A stretch of DNA of 45,134 bases from Cryomorphaceae bacterium (GCA_949511925.1 CATEYX010000039.1:1-45134); one strand, 5' to 3'. Counted from the stretch's first letter, positions 35,003 to 44,668 are shown. Made by a program: numbers and translations. Notes: generated from the letters alone by a model not told the origin.

Positions 35003-35088
35003 AGTCGTAATACTTGTTTTGGGTTGTACTATTCTTTCATAATATTGTACAACATAAAAGCCCTCACTTCTGTGAGGGCTTTCTCTTA
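35003..35088 (+). ncRNA. Candidate small RNA between the glycosyltransferase and porP genes
   Basis: The 268-base gap holds no plausible reading frame. On the plus strand it contains TAGATTTG (34992-34999), a match to the -7 consensus with no plus-strand gene behind it. A hairpin follows: GTTGTAC (35023-35029) pairs with GTACAAC (35047-35053), with an inner TATT/AATA and a 7-base loop. Then comes the strong GC hairpin at 35057-35082 and TTTCTCTT. This order (promoter, hairpin, terminator) would give an RNA of about 80 bases. The last hairpin is also explained as the terminator of the minus-strand operon, and one -7 match in so AT-rich a gap can be chance, so this remains a hypothesis. Confidence 0.3.
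35057..35082 (-). terminator. Rho-independent terminator of the adhesin-porP operon
   Basis: An 11-bp perfect stem AAAGCCCTCAC / GTGAGGGCTTT with the 4-base loop TTCT begins 26 bases downstream of the porP stop. Both sides are T-rich after the stem, so it could work in either direction. Confidence 0.85.
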
Positions 35089-35108
35089 ATCTTAAATATT
35101 GTAATTGA

Positions 35109-36056
35109 TTATCTTGTTATTTCTGATTCGTTAGCTGCTAAAAAACGTATTCCAATCATAAATTCATGAGATCCTGAAGAATTATCACTCATATCAGAGG
35201 ATGGAATATCATACGAATATCCTATTATATAACGTTCCTGAATAGAATAGCCTAATAATACAGCCATTTCTCCATTATTTCTATAATCCATTCCAAACCA
35301 CAATCTATCATCATATGTAGCTTTAACACCTAAATCAACTTGAAGAGGAGTAGCCTCAACGCCTTTCAATAAAAGTGATGGCTCAATAGACCAAAAAGGA
35401 TTAAAATCATGCTTATAAGCCCCTAATGCGTAAAAATGACGAACCAACTGACCTTCATTATCTGCAGCAGGTGTAAGGTTATTAGCGTTATAAATTTTAC
35501 GAAAATTATCATCAATTAAATCTAAATTCATGCTAAGTAATTGAGGAATAGCTGCCCCAAAGTACCATTTTTTACCAAAAATATTAAATCCAAAGGTTGC
35601 ATCAGGAGAAGATCTTACTATATCACCATCTGCAATTAATGGATCATTTGGATCTTGCATAGTTAAGCCTTGTGTTGTAATTTTAAATTGTGTAAAACCA
35701 CCAGATAATGCAAAAGACATCTTAACAGAGCTAGTCACAGGAAAAGAATACGTATAAGATGCTGAACCTCCAATTCTACTTGTAGCTGCTGCTTGATCGT
35801 TAAACACCAAACCACCTAAACCAACACGCTCACTTTTCTTACCATAGATACTTAAAATTGTAGTTCTTGGCGCATCAGTAATACCAACCCACTGATTACG
35901 AATAGTTGTTTTTACTTGAAAATAATCATACATCCCAGAAACGGCAGGGTTAACAGCATAATTATTAATCATGTACTGAGTTACCTGAGGAAGCTGTTGA
36001 GAGTATGAAGTAGCTCCTAAACAGATTGAAACAAAAAATAATGCTATCTTTTTCAT
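35109..36056 (-). CDS. PorP/SprF family type IX secretion outer-membrane protein
   Basis: A 315-residue outer-membrane protein with a signal peptide (about 1-19, ending TSYSQ). The mature N-terminus QVTQYMINNYAVNPAVSGM is the PorP/SprF family hallmark, followed by IRNQWVGI and a beta-barrel-like pattern with short strands to the C-terminus. In the gliding Flavobacteriia, SprF is needed to deliver SprB-type adhesins with type B C-terminal domains through T9SS. Here the gene starts 9 bases after a giant SprB-like gene, so it is very likely its dedicated partner. A terminator follows. Confidence 0.93.
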   Translation of the reverse strand: MKKIALFFVSICLGATSYSQQLPQVTQYMINNYAVNPAVSGMYDYFQVKTTIRNQWVGITDAPRTTILSIYGKKSERVGLGGLVFNDQAAATSRIGGSASYTYSFPVTSSVKMSFALSGGFTQFKITTQGLTMQDPNDPLIADGDIVRSSPDATFGFNIFGKKWYFGAAIPQLLSMNLDLIDDNFRKIYNANNLTPAADNEGQLVRHFYALGAYKHDFNPFWSIEPSLLLKGVEATPLQVDLGVKATYDDRLWFGMDYRNNGEMAVLLGYSIQERYIIGYSYDIPSSDMSDNSSGSHEFMIGIRFLAANESEITR

Positions 36057-36065
36057 ATTATAAAT

Positions 36066-39000
36066 TTATTTAATAATTGTAATTGGTCCAGTTTGAGGAG
36101 AATCTCCATTTCCTAAATCAATTATGTAGTAATAAGTTCCTACGGGCAACTCTGTCCAATCAAAATCATTATTAGGATAAGATGGACCATCACTTTCAAG
36201 AAGTAATTGTCCCCATCTGTTAAAGACTTTAACAATTGCATTAGGATATCTTTCTAAATCTTGAATATACCATGTATCATTATACCCATCTCCATTCGGA
36301 GATATTGCATCAACAGGAATAACGCCTAAGGTTATATATATTGAACAGTATCCCTTACAAATACCATTTGTAACATATAAATTATACCAGTCAGATTTTT
36401 CAGGTGTATATGTAAATGAACTACTATTACTTAGTGATTCTCCAACAGAATTAGTCCATTCGTATGTGTTAAAATTAACAGGTCCTATTTCTGATAAAGT
36501 AACACTTTGATCCAACAGAATTGTTAACTTATCTGATGAGCATTGTGGATCTAAATCATCAATATTAATTGTTGCAATTATACTGTGAGATCCTCCACAA
36601 TCAGGGTCAGTAATTGTAAGTGTTAATATCTCAATTGGAGAAAATGAACTATCTGTCATTAAAGTTAAATCAGCAGTAGTTGCAACAACAGCTCCGTTAC
36701 TCATAGTCCAAGCATAAGTAAGCCCTAGTTTATCGTCAATATCGATATTAATAGTTTCTCCTAAACAAATACTTGTATTATAGTAATTATAATTATTAGG
36801 TAAGAAAACATTTTTATATCCTAAAAGAGTAATTGTTTCAGATACTTCACATCCATTATCATCAGTAACTATAACAGTATGAGCAGTATTTTCTCCAGCT
36901 GATAATATTTGTTGAGCATTGGAAGATGCTCCACTATTGTCCCAGTCAAAAGAGTAAACAGGCGTTCCTCCTATTGGGTAAACAACTGCATAAGCATCAT
37001 TCAATAAACAAGTTTCATCATAAAAATCAATAGTAATCTCCAAATCATTATCTGGTTCACCAATAAATAAATTACTTGTAGTATATGAACAATTATTATT
37101 ATCAATAACCTTTATAAAATAAATCCCAGTACTTAAACCAGTAAACTCCGCTAATAATTCATTACTAATAGAAGCAACTAGTATACCATTTATATCATAT
37201 AATTCATAATTATATTTACCAGGTATTCCTGGAATTGGAGTTCCTCCAGATCCCATTATTTGAATCTCTCCTGTGCTGCCTCCTTTACATTTTACATCTG
37301 ACTTAACAATATCAGATCCTAATACCGTAAGAATAGACGGTTCAATTAAGTTATAATGAGCAGTATCTGTACAACCATTATTATCTTCAACAAAACAAGT
37401 ATAATTACCTGCGATAACACTACTTAAAGAATTAGTTGTTGTTCCATCTGACCATTCATACGAAGCAATTGGATTTGTACCTCCAATAGTTGTTATACTT
37501 AAATCACCATTCCCTCCATTACATTGAATAGGAGAAGATAAAACAATACTTGCATCAAATTCATCAGGTTGAGTAACAATAAAAGGAATAGAATTTGTTA
37601 CAACACAGCCTGTCATATCTGTTACAGTACAATTATATAGCCCTTGACATAAACCAATTGCTGTTTGATTTGTTTGAGAAAGAATATCATCCCATAAATA
37701 AGTATATGCAGATCCTGAAGAAGCAGGAACACCACCACTAACATTTATATCAACTGATCCGTCACAATCTTCAAAACAATTAAGATTAGTAATCACTGAA
37801 AATGGAATATTAATTTGAAGTGCATTTGCTCCAATAGCAGATGTTAGTGAGCCTGTACAGCCATTTGCATCAGTAGCTACAATAGTATAATCACCTTCAC
37901 AGAGATCATTTATATTATAAGAAATTCCCGACGGAATAATACCATTAACATCACTCCACTGATATGTGTAGTTTAAGCCATTACCTAAACCTACTCCACC
38001 AGCTACTATAGCTGTGATTTCTCCAGTACATGAATCCTGACAGAATACATCTGTGATAATAGGGTTGAAGGTAATTAAATTTGGTTCATTAAATGTAACT
38101 GTCTCCATGTAAGTACAACTATTATTATCAGTTATAGTGAATGTGTAAACACCAGCCAATATACCAGAAGGATTAAATGACCCCAAATTATTAGTAAGTA
38201 ATATACTACCATAATCTAAAGTATATGGTGACAAACCTCCACTAACATTTACAACTGCTTCATCCGTATCGCCATTACATAATATTTGATAATTATTATA
38301 ACTATTAGTCGTAATAGAAACTGTCATTTGAACAGGTTCATTAATAGTAATTTTATAAGAATTTGCACACCCATTAGCATCCCAAATTTCAACATCATAT
38401 ATACCTGCAGCTAGGCCACTAAAAATGTATCCAGTAGGACAAGTGTTAGGATTAGTAGTACATAACCAAGAAGAAAAATGAGGCCCTCCATTAATAGAAT
38501 ATTCGTAAGGTGCAGTTCCACCCATAGGAACTATATTCTGAATATAACCGTCATTAAATCCATTACAACTAACATTATTAAATACAACTGTGTCAATATA
38601 AACTGAATCAAGAGGATTAATCATAAATGTATCTCTATCTAAACAACCTAAATTATCTTCAACTAAAGCAACATAGTTTCCTGAAGAAAGACCTGTAGTT
38701 AAACCAATATTACCCTGCAAAATATTAGCTGGATTAAATTCATCATAAACAGAATATAAATACGGAGTTGGTTGAGGGCCAGTTGCTATAACATCAACAC
38801 TAGCATTATTATAACTAAAACAAGTCATTTGACTTACAATTAAACTGTCAATTGTTATTGAAATAATTGGCTCAGTAAGTTCAACAGAATCTGAAATATA
38901 ACAGCCATTCATATCCCAAATTTCAACTGTATACCAGCCAGCTCTTAATGTATCAGCAAATGCCGTAGTATCATCCATTGAAAGAACAATATCATTAGGA

Positions 39001-42000
39001 TTTATATAAGTAGGTATTGTACTATTAGCATTGTTCCATAAATAAGTATATGTAGGAATAGATCCTGAAACACTTACAGTAGAACTTCCTCTATCTCCAC
39101 CTTTACATAATAAATTAGTTGTATTAAATCCACTAATGATTAATGGCGTTGGCTCTGTTAAATTAATAGAACCAATCGCAATACAACCATTAGGATCGGT
39201 TACAGTAACTGAATAAGGAATCGCCTCTAAACTAACTGCAGTATCAGTAACTGAACCATTAGACCAAAGGTAAGAGTAAGCTGTATTACCTCCAGATACA
39301 TTAACTTGTGCAGCTCCATCAGTTAATCCATCACAAGAGATATTGTTTCCACCAATATAAGTATGAATATCAAATGAATCAATAAGTAAAGAATCTGGTT
39401 GACTAAGAAAAATATCAAATGAATCCAAACAACCATGATCATCAATAACAAATGCTTCATAGTATTTTGATGCTAAACCAGAAAACACAGAATCTATTGA
39501 AGTAGGATTAGTAATTGAAACATCTTGTAACCAATAAGTATAATTACGAGTTCCTCCTATAGCATTAATTGTCAACTCTCCATCTAAACTACCATTACAA
39601 CTAACATTATATCCACCAATATAAGTTAGTGTATCGAAATGAGTAATTTCTAACAAATCTGGTTCTGTTATTATATGAAAACTAGAATCAACACAACCAA
39701 AATTATCTTTTAATCTAATATTAATTATATCTCCTGGACTTAATAAAGAATCAGAAGGAATATATCCTGTTACAAAAGAAGTTAAGTTAAAATCATAAAA
39801 AGTATACGGAAATGATAAACTACCATTTACTGAATCAACTATACCAATGTAAGAACCGTCATGGGCTCCAAAACAACTTACATTAGTAAAAGAACTTGAG
39901 TCTAGAGAAGGGTTTTGTCCATTTTGAATAAAGACAGAATCATTTTTTGTACAACTATTTATATCAGTAATCGTTAAGTAATACATTCCAGAAGTTAATG
40001 AAGAAATGTTTTGGTTAGTAGTACTGAACGGATTTCCATTTGCATCAGAACCATTCCACATATAAGAATGTGCTCCTACACCCCCTAAAGAGGTTAACAG
40101 AATAGAACCAACTGGACTCGTGTACTCGCAACTATCAATTGCAGTAATTGATGTTACCCAACTAATAGAATCCGGAGAGGTAACTTCAATAGAATCAACA
40201 GCTATTGGTAAACAGCTTAAAGAATCTTGAACACTTAAATAGTACATTCCAACTGGCAAACCACTTACTAAATCAGCAGAATTATTAATAATACCGCCTA
40301 AGGAATTTCTCCAAATATAATTATATTGTCCTGAATTACCTCCGAAAATAGTATCTACAAATATTACACCAGTACTATCACCATAACATAATGTTTGAAA
40401 TGAGCTTAAAGTAAATTGCATAGAATCAGGCTGCACAACTGAAACTGCAACCGTGTCATAACAATTAGTAAATAAAGGAGTAATGCCATTAGGACCACCA
40501 AACATGTTAGGACTAACAACAATATTATAATTTCCAGCTGGCAATGAACCTCCTGATTGTAAGAAGTTGTTATTACCAACATCACTAATTGCAATATTTT
40601 GAGGTCCGAGTGGATTTACAGTATAAGCCTCAAATTGATTGTTATTTGGGGATTGTAATTCATTAAATCCATCTGAAACATGAAGAATAATAGAATTTGT
40701 CATATCACCAAAACAAGCTAAATCCAATTGAGATAACGCTAGATCTACTGATGCAACCATACTAACAGAATCGCCAACAGTAATTGGGTAGCTCATACTG
40801 TTACATCCTTGTGAACCTAGAGGGTTTGCATATAGTTCAACACTTAATTCATAACTACCAGAAACTAGACTATCAAAAGTCATAATTGTACTTATATTAG
40901 TGTTTTGCACTAAAGCACCAGAAAAATCATATGAACTATTATAATTAATTAATGTATCGTTATTTGTAAGATTTTCTAAAACAACCTGACTTAACAATAC
41001 ACCATTAGTATTAATAGTAATCTCTCCATTATCAATTCCATTACATGGAACTAAAACATTTATAGGGTCAACTAAAATAAAGGAAGAATCAACAAAAGTT
41101 GAAGCAGTGAAAAAACAACCCATAGCATCTGTTACCGTTACATTATATTGTCCAAAAGATAAATTTTCTATTGTATCGGTACTCGTCAAAGGACCAGAAC
41201 CTACAGGGCCAGTCCAAGTATAGGTATAAGAAAGCGAACCACCACTGACATTAGATACCCATGCTATCCCATTATTTAAGGAGCAATTTTCATTGATAGA
41301 ATCAATATCATAAGTGAATAATGTTGGTTCAAGAAGGATAACATTAGAATCTGCTGCAATACATCCGTTTGCATCAATTGCAGTAATTGCATCTGGGCCA
41401 TTATTTGTATTAAAACCACAAACTCCTGTTGCTTGCACAACATTTGGAGTGGTATTAGTAGTAAAAATTGAATTTGCAATCCAATAATCTATTGAACCTA
41501 CTCCACCAATTGGAGTAACAACTATATCTCCGTCACATACACCTGGGCACGAAACATTAAAAGCATTAGGCTTTAAAACTGGAACTGCTAAAATTGAAAA
41601 TACTTCTGGCTCATAAATAGTAATATTTGAAAATCCTAAACATCCAATTGCATCTAGTATAGTATCAAAATAAGTAATTCCTCCTTCTCCTATTGTTTTT
41701 CCACAATAAGAATCTCTTATAGTATCAACAAAAATGGTAGCACCGCCAATGGAATAAGGAGCACCAGCTCCACCCTGCATATTGTTAATAGTAATCTCAC
41801 CATCACACACAGCATTACAACTAGTCTGAACACCATTGTAATCAAATGCGGTTAAATCAAAAGTAACAGGATCTAAATCAGTTAATGTATCACTAGGTAA
41901 ATTATATTCACAACCATTAACATCTCTAACTCTAATGTTTGTATATATACCATCAGGCAAGCCGTTTAGGACAACAAATGTATTTATGAATGTAATCCAA

Positions 42001-43079
42001 ATAGAGCCCCCGTTTGGAGTGTATTGAAAAGGACCTCCTGATCCTTGAAAAGCAGGGCTTAATGAAACTGTAATCGAACCATCATTGTATCCATCACAAG
42101 TAGGGTTAACGTGTGTTGAAGTTGCTCGTAATTCATTGGGCTCTATAAATGTAAATACTTCACTAATTGTATCACACCCAAATTCATCAACTACAACTAT
42201 TTGATAACTCCCAGACTCTAAGTTAGGAATTGCCATAGGTAATGGCGTAAACGCAATAGTATCAATACCGTTAGGTCCAGACAAAATAATAGTATAATTA
42301 GGGGCAGGCTGAACACTACCACCTGTAATACTAGTAATTGTTATTTCACCATCATCAGCACCAAAACAACTAATAGCAGAAGTTATTTCAGCATCAATTT
42401 TAATAGTGTCAGGAGCTAAAACATCATGTGCTACTGAGACTATTGGGCAATTCGTAGGGCCAGTAGCATCAACAGTATATGTTCCAGCAGCGACTGTTGT
42501 TGGGAATGTATATACTGTATCAAATTGCCCTAAAAGCGTAGGGCCATTAATATTATTACCTAACGCATCATATAACCACACTGTATAAGGTTGAGTATAA
42601 CCAGTTAAGGAAACTGTAACTAAAGCATCTGGTGAATTCCAACAAGATAATGTATCGTCAAAAACGGATAATACTAATGGATCTGGTCCTGCAATAGGCT
42701 GTAACATTGCACTAAAAATACATGGGTCATTTGCAGGAAGACTAAAAAGCTGATTATATGGAGGAGAACATGCTGTATCAACTAATAAAACTCTATACGT
42801 TCCTGGACTTAAATTTACAAAAGAATAAGTTAGTACCTGAGTATTCAAAGCCCACTGCCCAGAATAAACAGAATTAAAATTAGTAAATGCATTCATACTT
42901 TGCAATACAATATTGCATGTAGCATTATTGGGGTTTAAAATATTTACTTGAATATCTGCTGAGCCTCCAGGACAATCGATAAAATCAGTAATAAGAATAT
43001 TATCAATAGTTTGTCCGTTCGTTTTATTGGAAAAAAGTGCAAAGAACACTACACACACAATTAGTAAAAACTTTTTCAT
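36066..43079 (-). CDS. Giant SprB-like repeat adhesin with type B T9SS C-terminal domain
   Basis: A 2337-residue secreted protein. The signal peptide spans about 1-23 (MKKFLLIVCVVFFALFSNK...). Residues of about 140-2090 hold roughly 22 SprB-type repeats of 80-105 residues, with the pattern SC(N/F)Gxx(D/N)G near the start, GG, an aromatic YxWS-like strand, G(T/I)Y, then (D/E)xNGC and EP. Two PKD-like segments follow. The end (about 2245-2337) is the gliding-motility-type C-terminal domain: SPNGDGYNDTW, VFNRWGQLL, then LPVGTYYYIIDLGNG. This is the type B signal for T9SS. It is probably a surface adhesin for gliding or attachment (inference). First gene of an operon with porP. No frameshift is seen. 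Confidence 0.93.
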   Translation of the reverse strand: MKKFLLIVCVVFFALFSNKTNGQTIDNILITDFIDCPGGSADIQVNILNPNNATCNIVLQSMNAFTNFNSVYSGQWALNTQVLTYSFVNLSPGTYRVLLVDTACSPPYNQLFSLPANDPCIFSAMLQPIAGPDPLVLSVFDDTLSCWNSPDALVTVSLTGYTQPYTVWLYDALGNNINGPTLLGQFDTVYTFPTTVAAGTYTVDATGPTNCPIVSVAHDVLAPDTIKIDAEITSAISCFGADDGEITITSITGGSVQPAPNYTIILSGPNGIDTIAFTPLPMAIPNLESGSYQIVVVDEFGCDTISEVFTFIEPNELRATSTHVNPTCDGYNDGSITVSLSPAFQGSGGPFQYTPNGGSIWITFINTFVVLNGLPDGIYTNIRVRDVNGCEYNLPSDTLTDLDPVTFDLTAFDYNGVQTSCNAVCDGEITINNMQGGAGAPYSIGGATIFVDTIRDSYCGKTIGEGGITYFDTILDAIGCLGFSNITIYEPEVFSILAVPVLKPNAFNVSCPGVCDGDIVVTPIGGVGSIDYWIANSIFTTNTTPNVVQATGVCGFNTNNGPDAITAIDANGCIAADSNVILLEPTLFTYDIDSINENCSLNNGIAWVSNVSGGSLSYTYTWTGPVGSGPLTSTDTIENLSFGQYNVTVTDAMGCFFTASTFVDSSFILVDPINVLVPCNGIDNGEITINTNGVLLSQVVLENLTNNDTLINYNSSYDFSGALVQNTNISTIMTFDSLVSGSYELSVELYANPLGSQGCNSMSYPITVGDSVSMVASVDLALSQLDLACFGDMTNSIILHVSDGFNELQSPNNNQFEAYTVNPLGPQNIAISDVGNNNFLQSGGSLPAGNYNIVVSPNMFGGPNGITPLFTNCYDTVAVSVVQPDSMQFTLSSFQTLCYGDSTGVIFVDTIFGGNSGQYNYIWRNSLGGIINNSADLVSGLPVGMYYLSVQDSLSCLPIAVDSIEVTSPDSISWVTSITAIDSCEYTSPVGSILLTSLGGVGAHSYMWNGSDANGNPFSTTNQNISSLTSGMYYLTITDINSCTKNDSVFIQNGQNPSLDSSSFTNVSCFGAHDGSYIGIVDSVNGSLSFPYTFYDFNLTSFVTGYIPSDSLLSPGDIINIRLKDNFGCVDSSFHIITEPDLLEITHFDTLTYIGGYNVSCNGSLDGELTINAIGGTRNYTYWLQDVSITNPTSIDSVFSGLASKYYEAFVIDDHGCLDSFDIFLSQPDSLLIDSFDIHTYIGGNNISCDGLTDGAAQVNVSGGNTAYSYLWSNGSVTDTAVSLEAIPYSVTVTDPNGCIAIGSINLTEPTPLIISGFNTTNLLCKGGDRGSSTVSVSGSIPTYTYLWNNANSTIPTYINPNDIVLSMDDTTAFADTLRAGWYTVEIWDMNGCYISDSVELTEPIISITIDSLIVSQMTCFSYNNASVDVIATGPQPTPYLYSVYDEFNPANILQGNIGLTTGLSSGNYVALVEDNLGCLDRDTFMINPLDSVYIDTVVFNNVSCNGFNDGYIQNIVPMGGTAPYEYSINGGPHFSSWLCTTNPNTCPTGYIFSGLAAGIYDVEIWDANGCANSYKITINEPVQMTVSITTNSYNNYQILCNGDTDEAVVNVSGGLSPYTLDYGSILLTNNLGSFNPSGILAGVYTFTITDNNSCTYMETVTFNEPNLITFNPIITDVFCQDSCTGEITAIVAGGVGLGNGLNYTYQWSDVNGIIPSGISYNINDLCEGDYTIVATDANGCTGSLTSAIGANALQINIPFSVITNLNCFEDCDGSVDINVSGGVPASSGSAYTYLWDDILSQTNQTAIGLCQGLYNCTVTDMTGCVVTNSIPFIVTQPDEFDASIVLSSPIQCNGGNGDLSITTIGGTNPIASYEWSDGTTTNSLSSVIAGNYTCFVEDNNGCTDTAHYNLIEPSILTVLGSDIVKSDVKCKGGSTGEIQIMGSGGTPIPGIPGKYNYELYDINGILVASISNELLAEFTGLSTGIYFIKVIDNNNCSYTTSNLFIGEPDNDLEITIDFYDETCLLNDAYAVVYPIGGTPVYSFDWDNSGASSNAQQILSAGENTAHTVIVTDDNGCEVSETITLLGYKNVFLPNNYNYYNTSICLGETINIDIDDKLGLTYAWTMSNGAVVATTADLTLMTDSSFSPIEILTLTITDPDCGGSHSIIATINIDDLDPQCSSDKLTILLDQSVTLSEIGPVNFNTYEWTNSVGESLSNSSSFTYTPEKSDWYNLYVTNGICKGYCSIYITLGVIPVDAISPNGDGYNDTWYIQDLERYPNAIVKVFNRWGQLLLESDGPSYPNNDFDWTELPVGTYYYIIDLGNGDSPQTGPITIIK
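36815..42665 (-). repeat. SprB-type protein repeat array (about 22 units) inside the adhesin gene
   Basis: The units are 80-105 codons long and clearly diverged at the DNA level, so they are old duplications. Nearly every unit has one Cys in the opening SCxG motif and one in the later NGC motif. Two adjacent units (around 39349 and 39613) share TYIGGxNxSC and the identical 14-base string CCACCAATATAAGT, pointing to a more recent exchange. Confidence 0.85.
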
Positions 43080-43170
43080 AAAAATAGAATTTAATTTAAA
43101 TTTTAATTCTGCGCAAGATACAAATTTTATGATAACAGATAAACAAATGATATATCGAAAAAAACAATAT

Positions 43171-43195
43171 AAAAAAAGGAGGTAAATACCTCCTT
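43171..43195 (-). terminator. Rho-independent terminator of the brxA-cyoE-DUF420 operon
   Basis: On the minus strand, AAGGAGGT / ACCTCCTT forms an 8-bp stem with a 4-base loop, followed directly by a run of T. It lies 26 bases past the DUF420 stop codon. The GGAGGT text belongs to the stem and is not a ribosome binding site. Confidence 0.8.
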
Positions 43196-43220
43196 AAATT
43201 TTAAATAAAATAACTAATTA

Positions 43221-43754
43221 CTAGTAGTATGGAGACATTAAAATATACACCAGTACTCCTGTAATAGCAACATACATCCAAATCGGAAATGTATACTTCA
43301 CTATTGATTTGTGTTTTTCAATCTCACCTGTCATTCCTCTGTAAATGGAAAAAAGTGCCAAAGGCAAAACAAGAACAGACAAAATAATATGGGAAATAAG
43401 AATGAAAAAGTAGATGTATCTGATCAAACCCTCACCCCCAAAAGGGACTGGTGCATTTGTAAGTTTTGAAGTAACATATGATAACAAAAATACAGATGAT
43501 AGAACAAAAGCTGAAAGCATTGAAATCTTATGTAAATTGGTCTTTTTGTTTTTTATTAGAATAAATCCTGTGAATAGAAGTACTGATGTTGAACCATTCA
43601 AAATAGCATGAAAGAAAGGTAAAGAACTAAAATCAATACTTTCAGATTCTATGTGAAATACATCAGGAAATATCATTAATAAAGCAACTACAATAGGTAT
43701 AATTATTGACAAAGTAATAATTAAAGGAACAAAAAAGGAGTCTTGTTTTTTCAT
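43221..43754 (-). CDS. DUF420 family membrane protein
   Basis: A 177-residue membrane protein with five likely helices (about 12-30, 45-63, 75-93, 108-132 and 155-173). Conserved histidines occur in the helices or their edges (PFFHAILNG, NLHKISML, ISHIILSV, EKHKSIVKY), the DUF420 pattern. DUF420 genes usually sit beside cytochrome oxidase and heme O synthase genes and are thought to help oxidase assembly or haem handling; the molecular role is unproven. It starts 6 bases after cyoE on the same strand, in keeping with this. Confidence 0.88.
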   Translation of the reverse strand: MKKQDSFFVPLIITLSIIIPIVVALLMIFPDVFHIESESIDFSSLPFFHAILNGSTSVLLFTGFILIKNKKTNLHKISMLSAFVLSSVFLLSYVTSKLTNAPVPFGGEGLIRYIYFFILISHIILSVLVLPLALFSIYRGMTGEIEKHKSIVKYTFPIWMYVAITGVLVYILMSPYY

Positions 43755-43760
43755 ATTTTT

Positions 43761-44660
43761 TTACTGAATTAAAAATTTATCTAACACATAAACGATTTGC
43801 ATTAAAGGCAAATAAACAAAAGAACTTAGCATTAGATTTCGAGCTGTTACATCATCACAATTTTGATATAGTTTTACTGCTTTAAAAGTAAACCAAATCC
43901 CCAACAAAAACACAGTAACTGCCCCATAAACTGATAGGGATAATAAAGGGATTTCCCATAGGAAAGGAACAACAGAAATAACGGTCATAAGCATAGCAGT
44001 AATCACGCCAATAAAAGCTGGATACTTTCCTTTTTCGCCTCCTAACATCATTTTAAAACCTGCTTTTTTATATTCGGCATCTTGCACCCAAGCAATAGCA
44101 ATAAAGTGTGGATATTGCCAAAAAAACTGAATGGCAAAAAGTGTACCTACCGCAATACCAAAATCATCAGTTGCCGCAACAAAACCTAATAAAAACGGAA
44201 TAGCACCTGGGACAGCACCCACAGTAATTGAAAAAGGTGAAATCCTTTTAAGTGGTGTGTACGCTAAAACATACAACACCATAGAAAGCAAACCAAAAGC
44301 ACCTGATTTTGACATCAAACCAAAGAAGCTACCCAGCGGATTAATATGGTTTAAAGCAAAGATACCTAAAGCACCAAGAAGTATTGAGAATATAAATGCT
44401 TGTGTAACCGACAAATTACCTAATGGCAGAGGACGATCAGCAGTTCGCTCCATAAATTTGTCGTGTTCACGCTCGATTACCTGATTAAAACCATTAGCAG
44501 CACCCGTTACCAAGAAACCACCAATAACTAATAAGCTAAAAGTAGTGATATCAAAAGTATCAACTCCTAATAAATAACCAACTATAGCCGAAAAGACAAC
44601 AGTAATTGACAGCTTGAATTTTAAAAGCTGTCCGTAATATTTAAGATTTGAACTCAGAAT
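43761..44660 (-). CDS. cyoE: Protoheme IX farnesyltransferase (heme O synthase), non-canonical start
   Basis: A UbiA-family prenyltransferase of about 299 residues that turns haem B into haem O for terminal oxidases. The first prenyl-diphosphate site is NGFNQVIEREHDKFMERTADRPLP, and the second is DAEYKKAGFKMM. About nine membrane helices are present. The family N-terminus (YYGQLLKFKLSITVVFSA) is encoded well upstream of the first TTG (44513), but from 44513 to the in-frame stop at 44679-44681 there is no ATG, GTG or TTG. The likeliest starts are ATT at 44660 or CTG at 44657 or 44675. ATT lies 8 bases after the stop of the upstream bacilliredoxin gene, suggesting translational coupling. The exact start is uncertain. 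Confidence 0.88.
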   Translation of the reverse strand: MLSSNLKYYGQLLKFKLSITVVFSAIVGYLLGVDTFDITTFSLLVIGGFLVTGAANGFNQVIEREHDKFMERTADRPLPLGNLSVTQAFIFSILLGALGIFALNHINPLGSFFGLMSKSGAFGLLSMVLYVLAYTPLKRISPFSITVGAVPGAIPFLLGFVAATDDFGIAVGTLFAIQFFWQYPHFIAIAWVQDAEYKKAGFKMMLGGEKGKYPAFIGVITAMLMTVISVVPFLWEIPLLSLSVYGAVTVFLLGIWFTFKAVKLYQNCDDVTARNLMLSSFVYLPLMQIVYVLDKFLIQ

Positions 44661-44668
44661 TTTGCTGC

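Noticed and set aside
40406..40594. Open alternative frames inside the adhesin gene (also 41276-41479 and 42406-42588 on the plus strand).
   Set aside because: They are low-complexity products of the AT-rich, Thr/Asn/Ser-rich coding text, with no start signals or recognisable proteins.
36815..42665. Regularly spaced similar segments that could suggest a CRISPR or tandem DNA repeat.
   Set aside because: The periodicity (about 260 bases) is in the protein. The DNA units are strongly diverged and there are no identical direct repeats with unique spacers.
43114..43120. TATCTTG on the minus strand as the promoter of the adhesin operon.
   Set aside because: It is one T short of the consensus. It may be the real promoter, since the operon must start somewhere near, but I cannot support it enough to list it.
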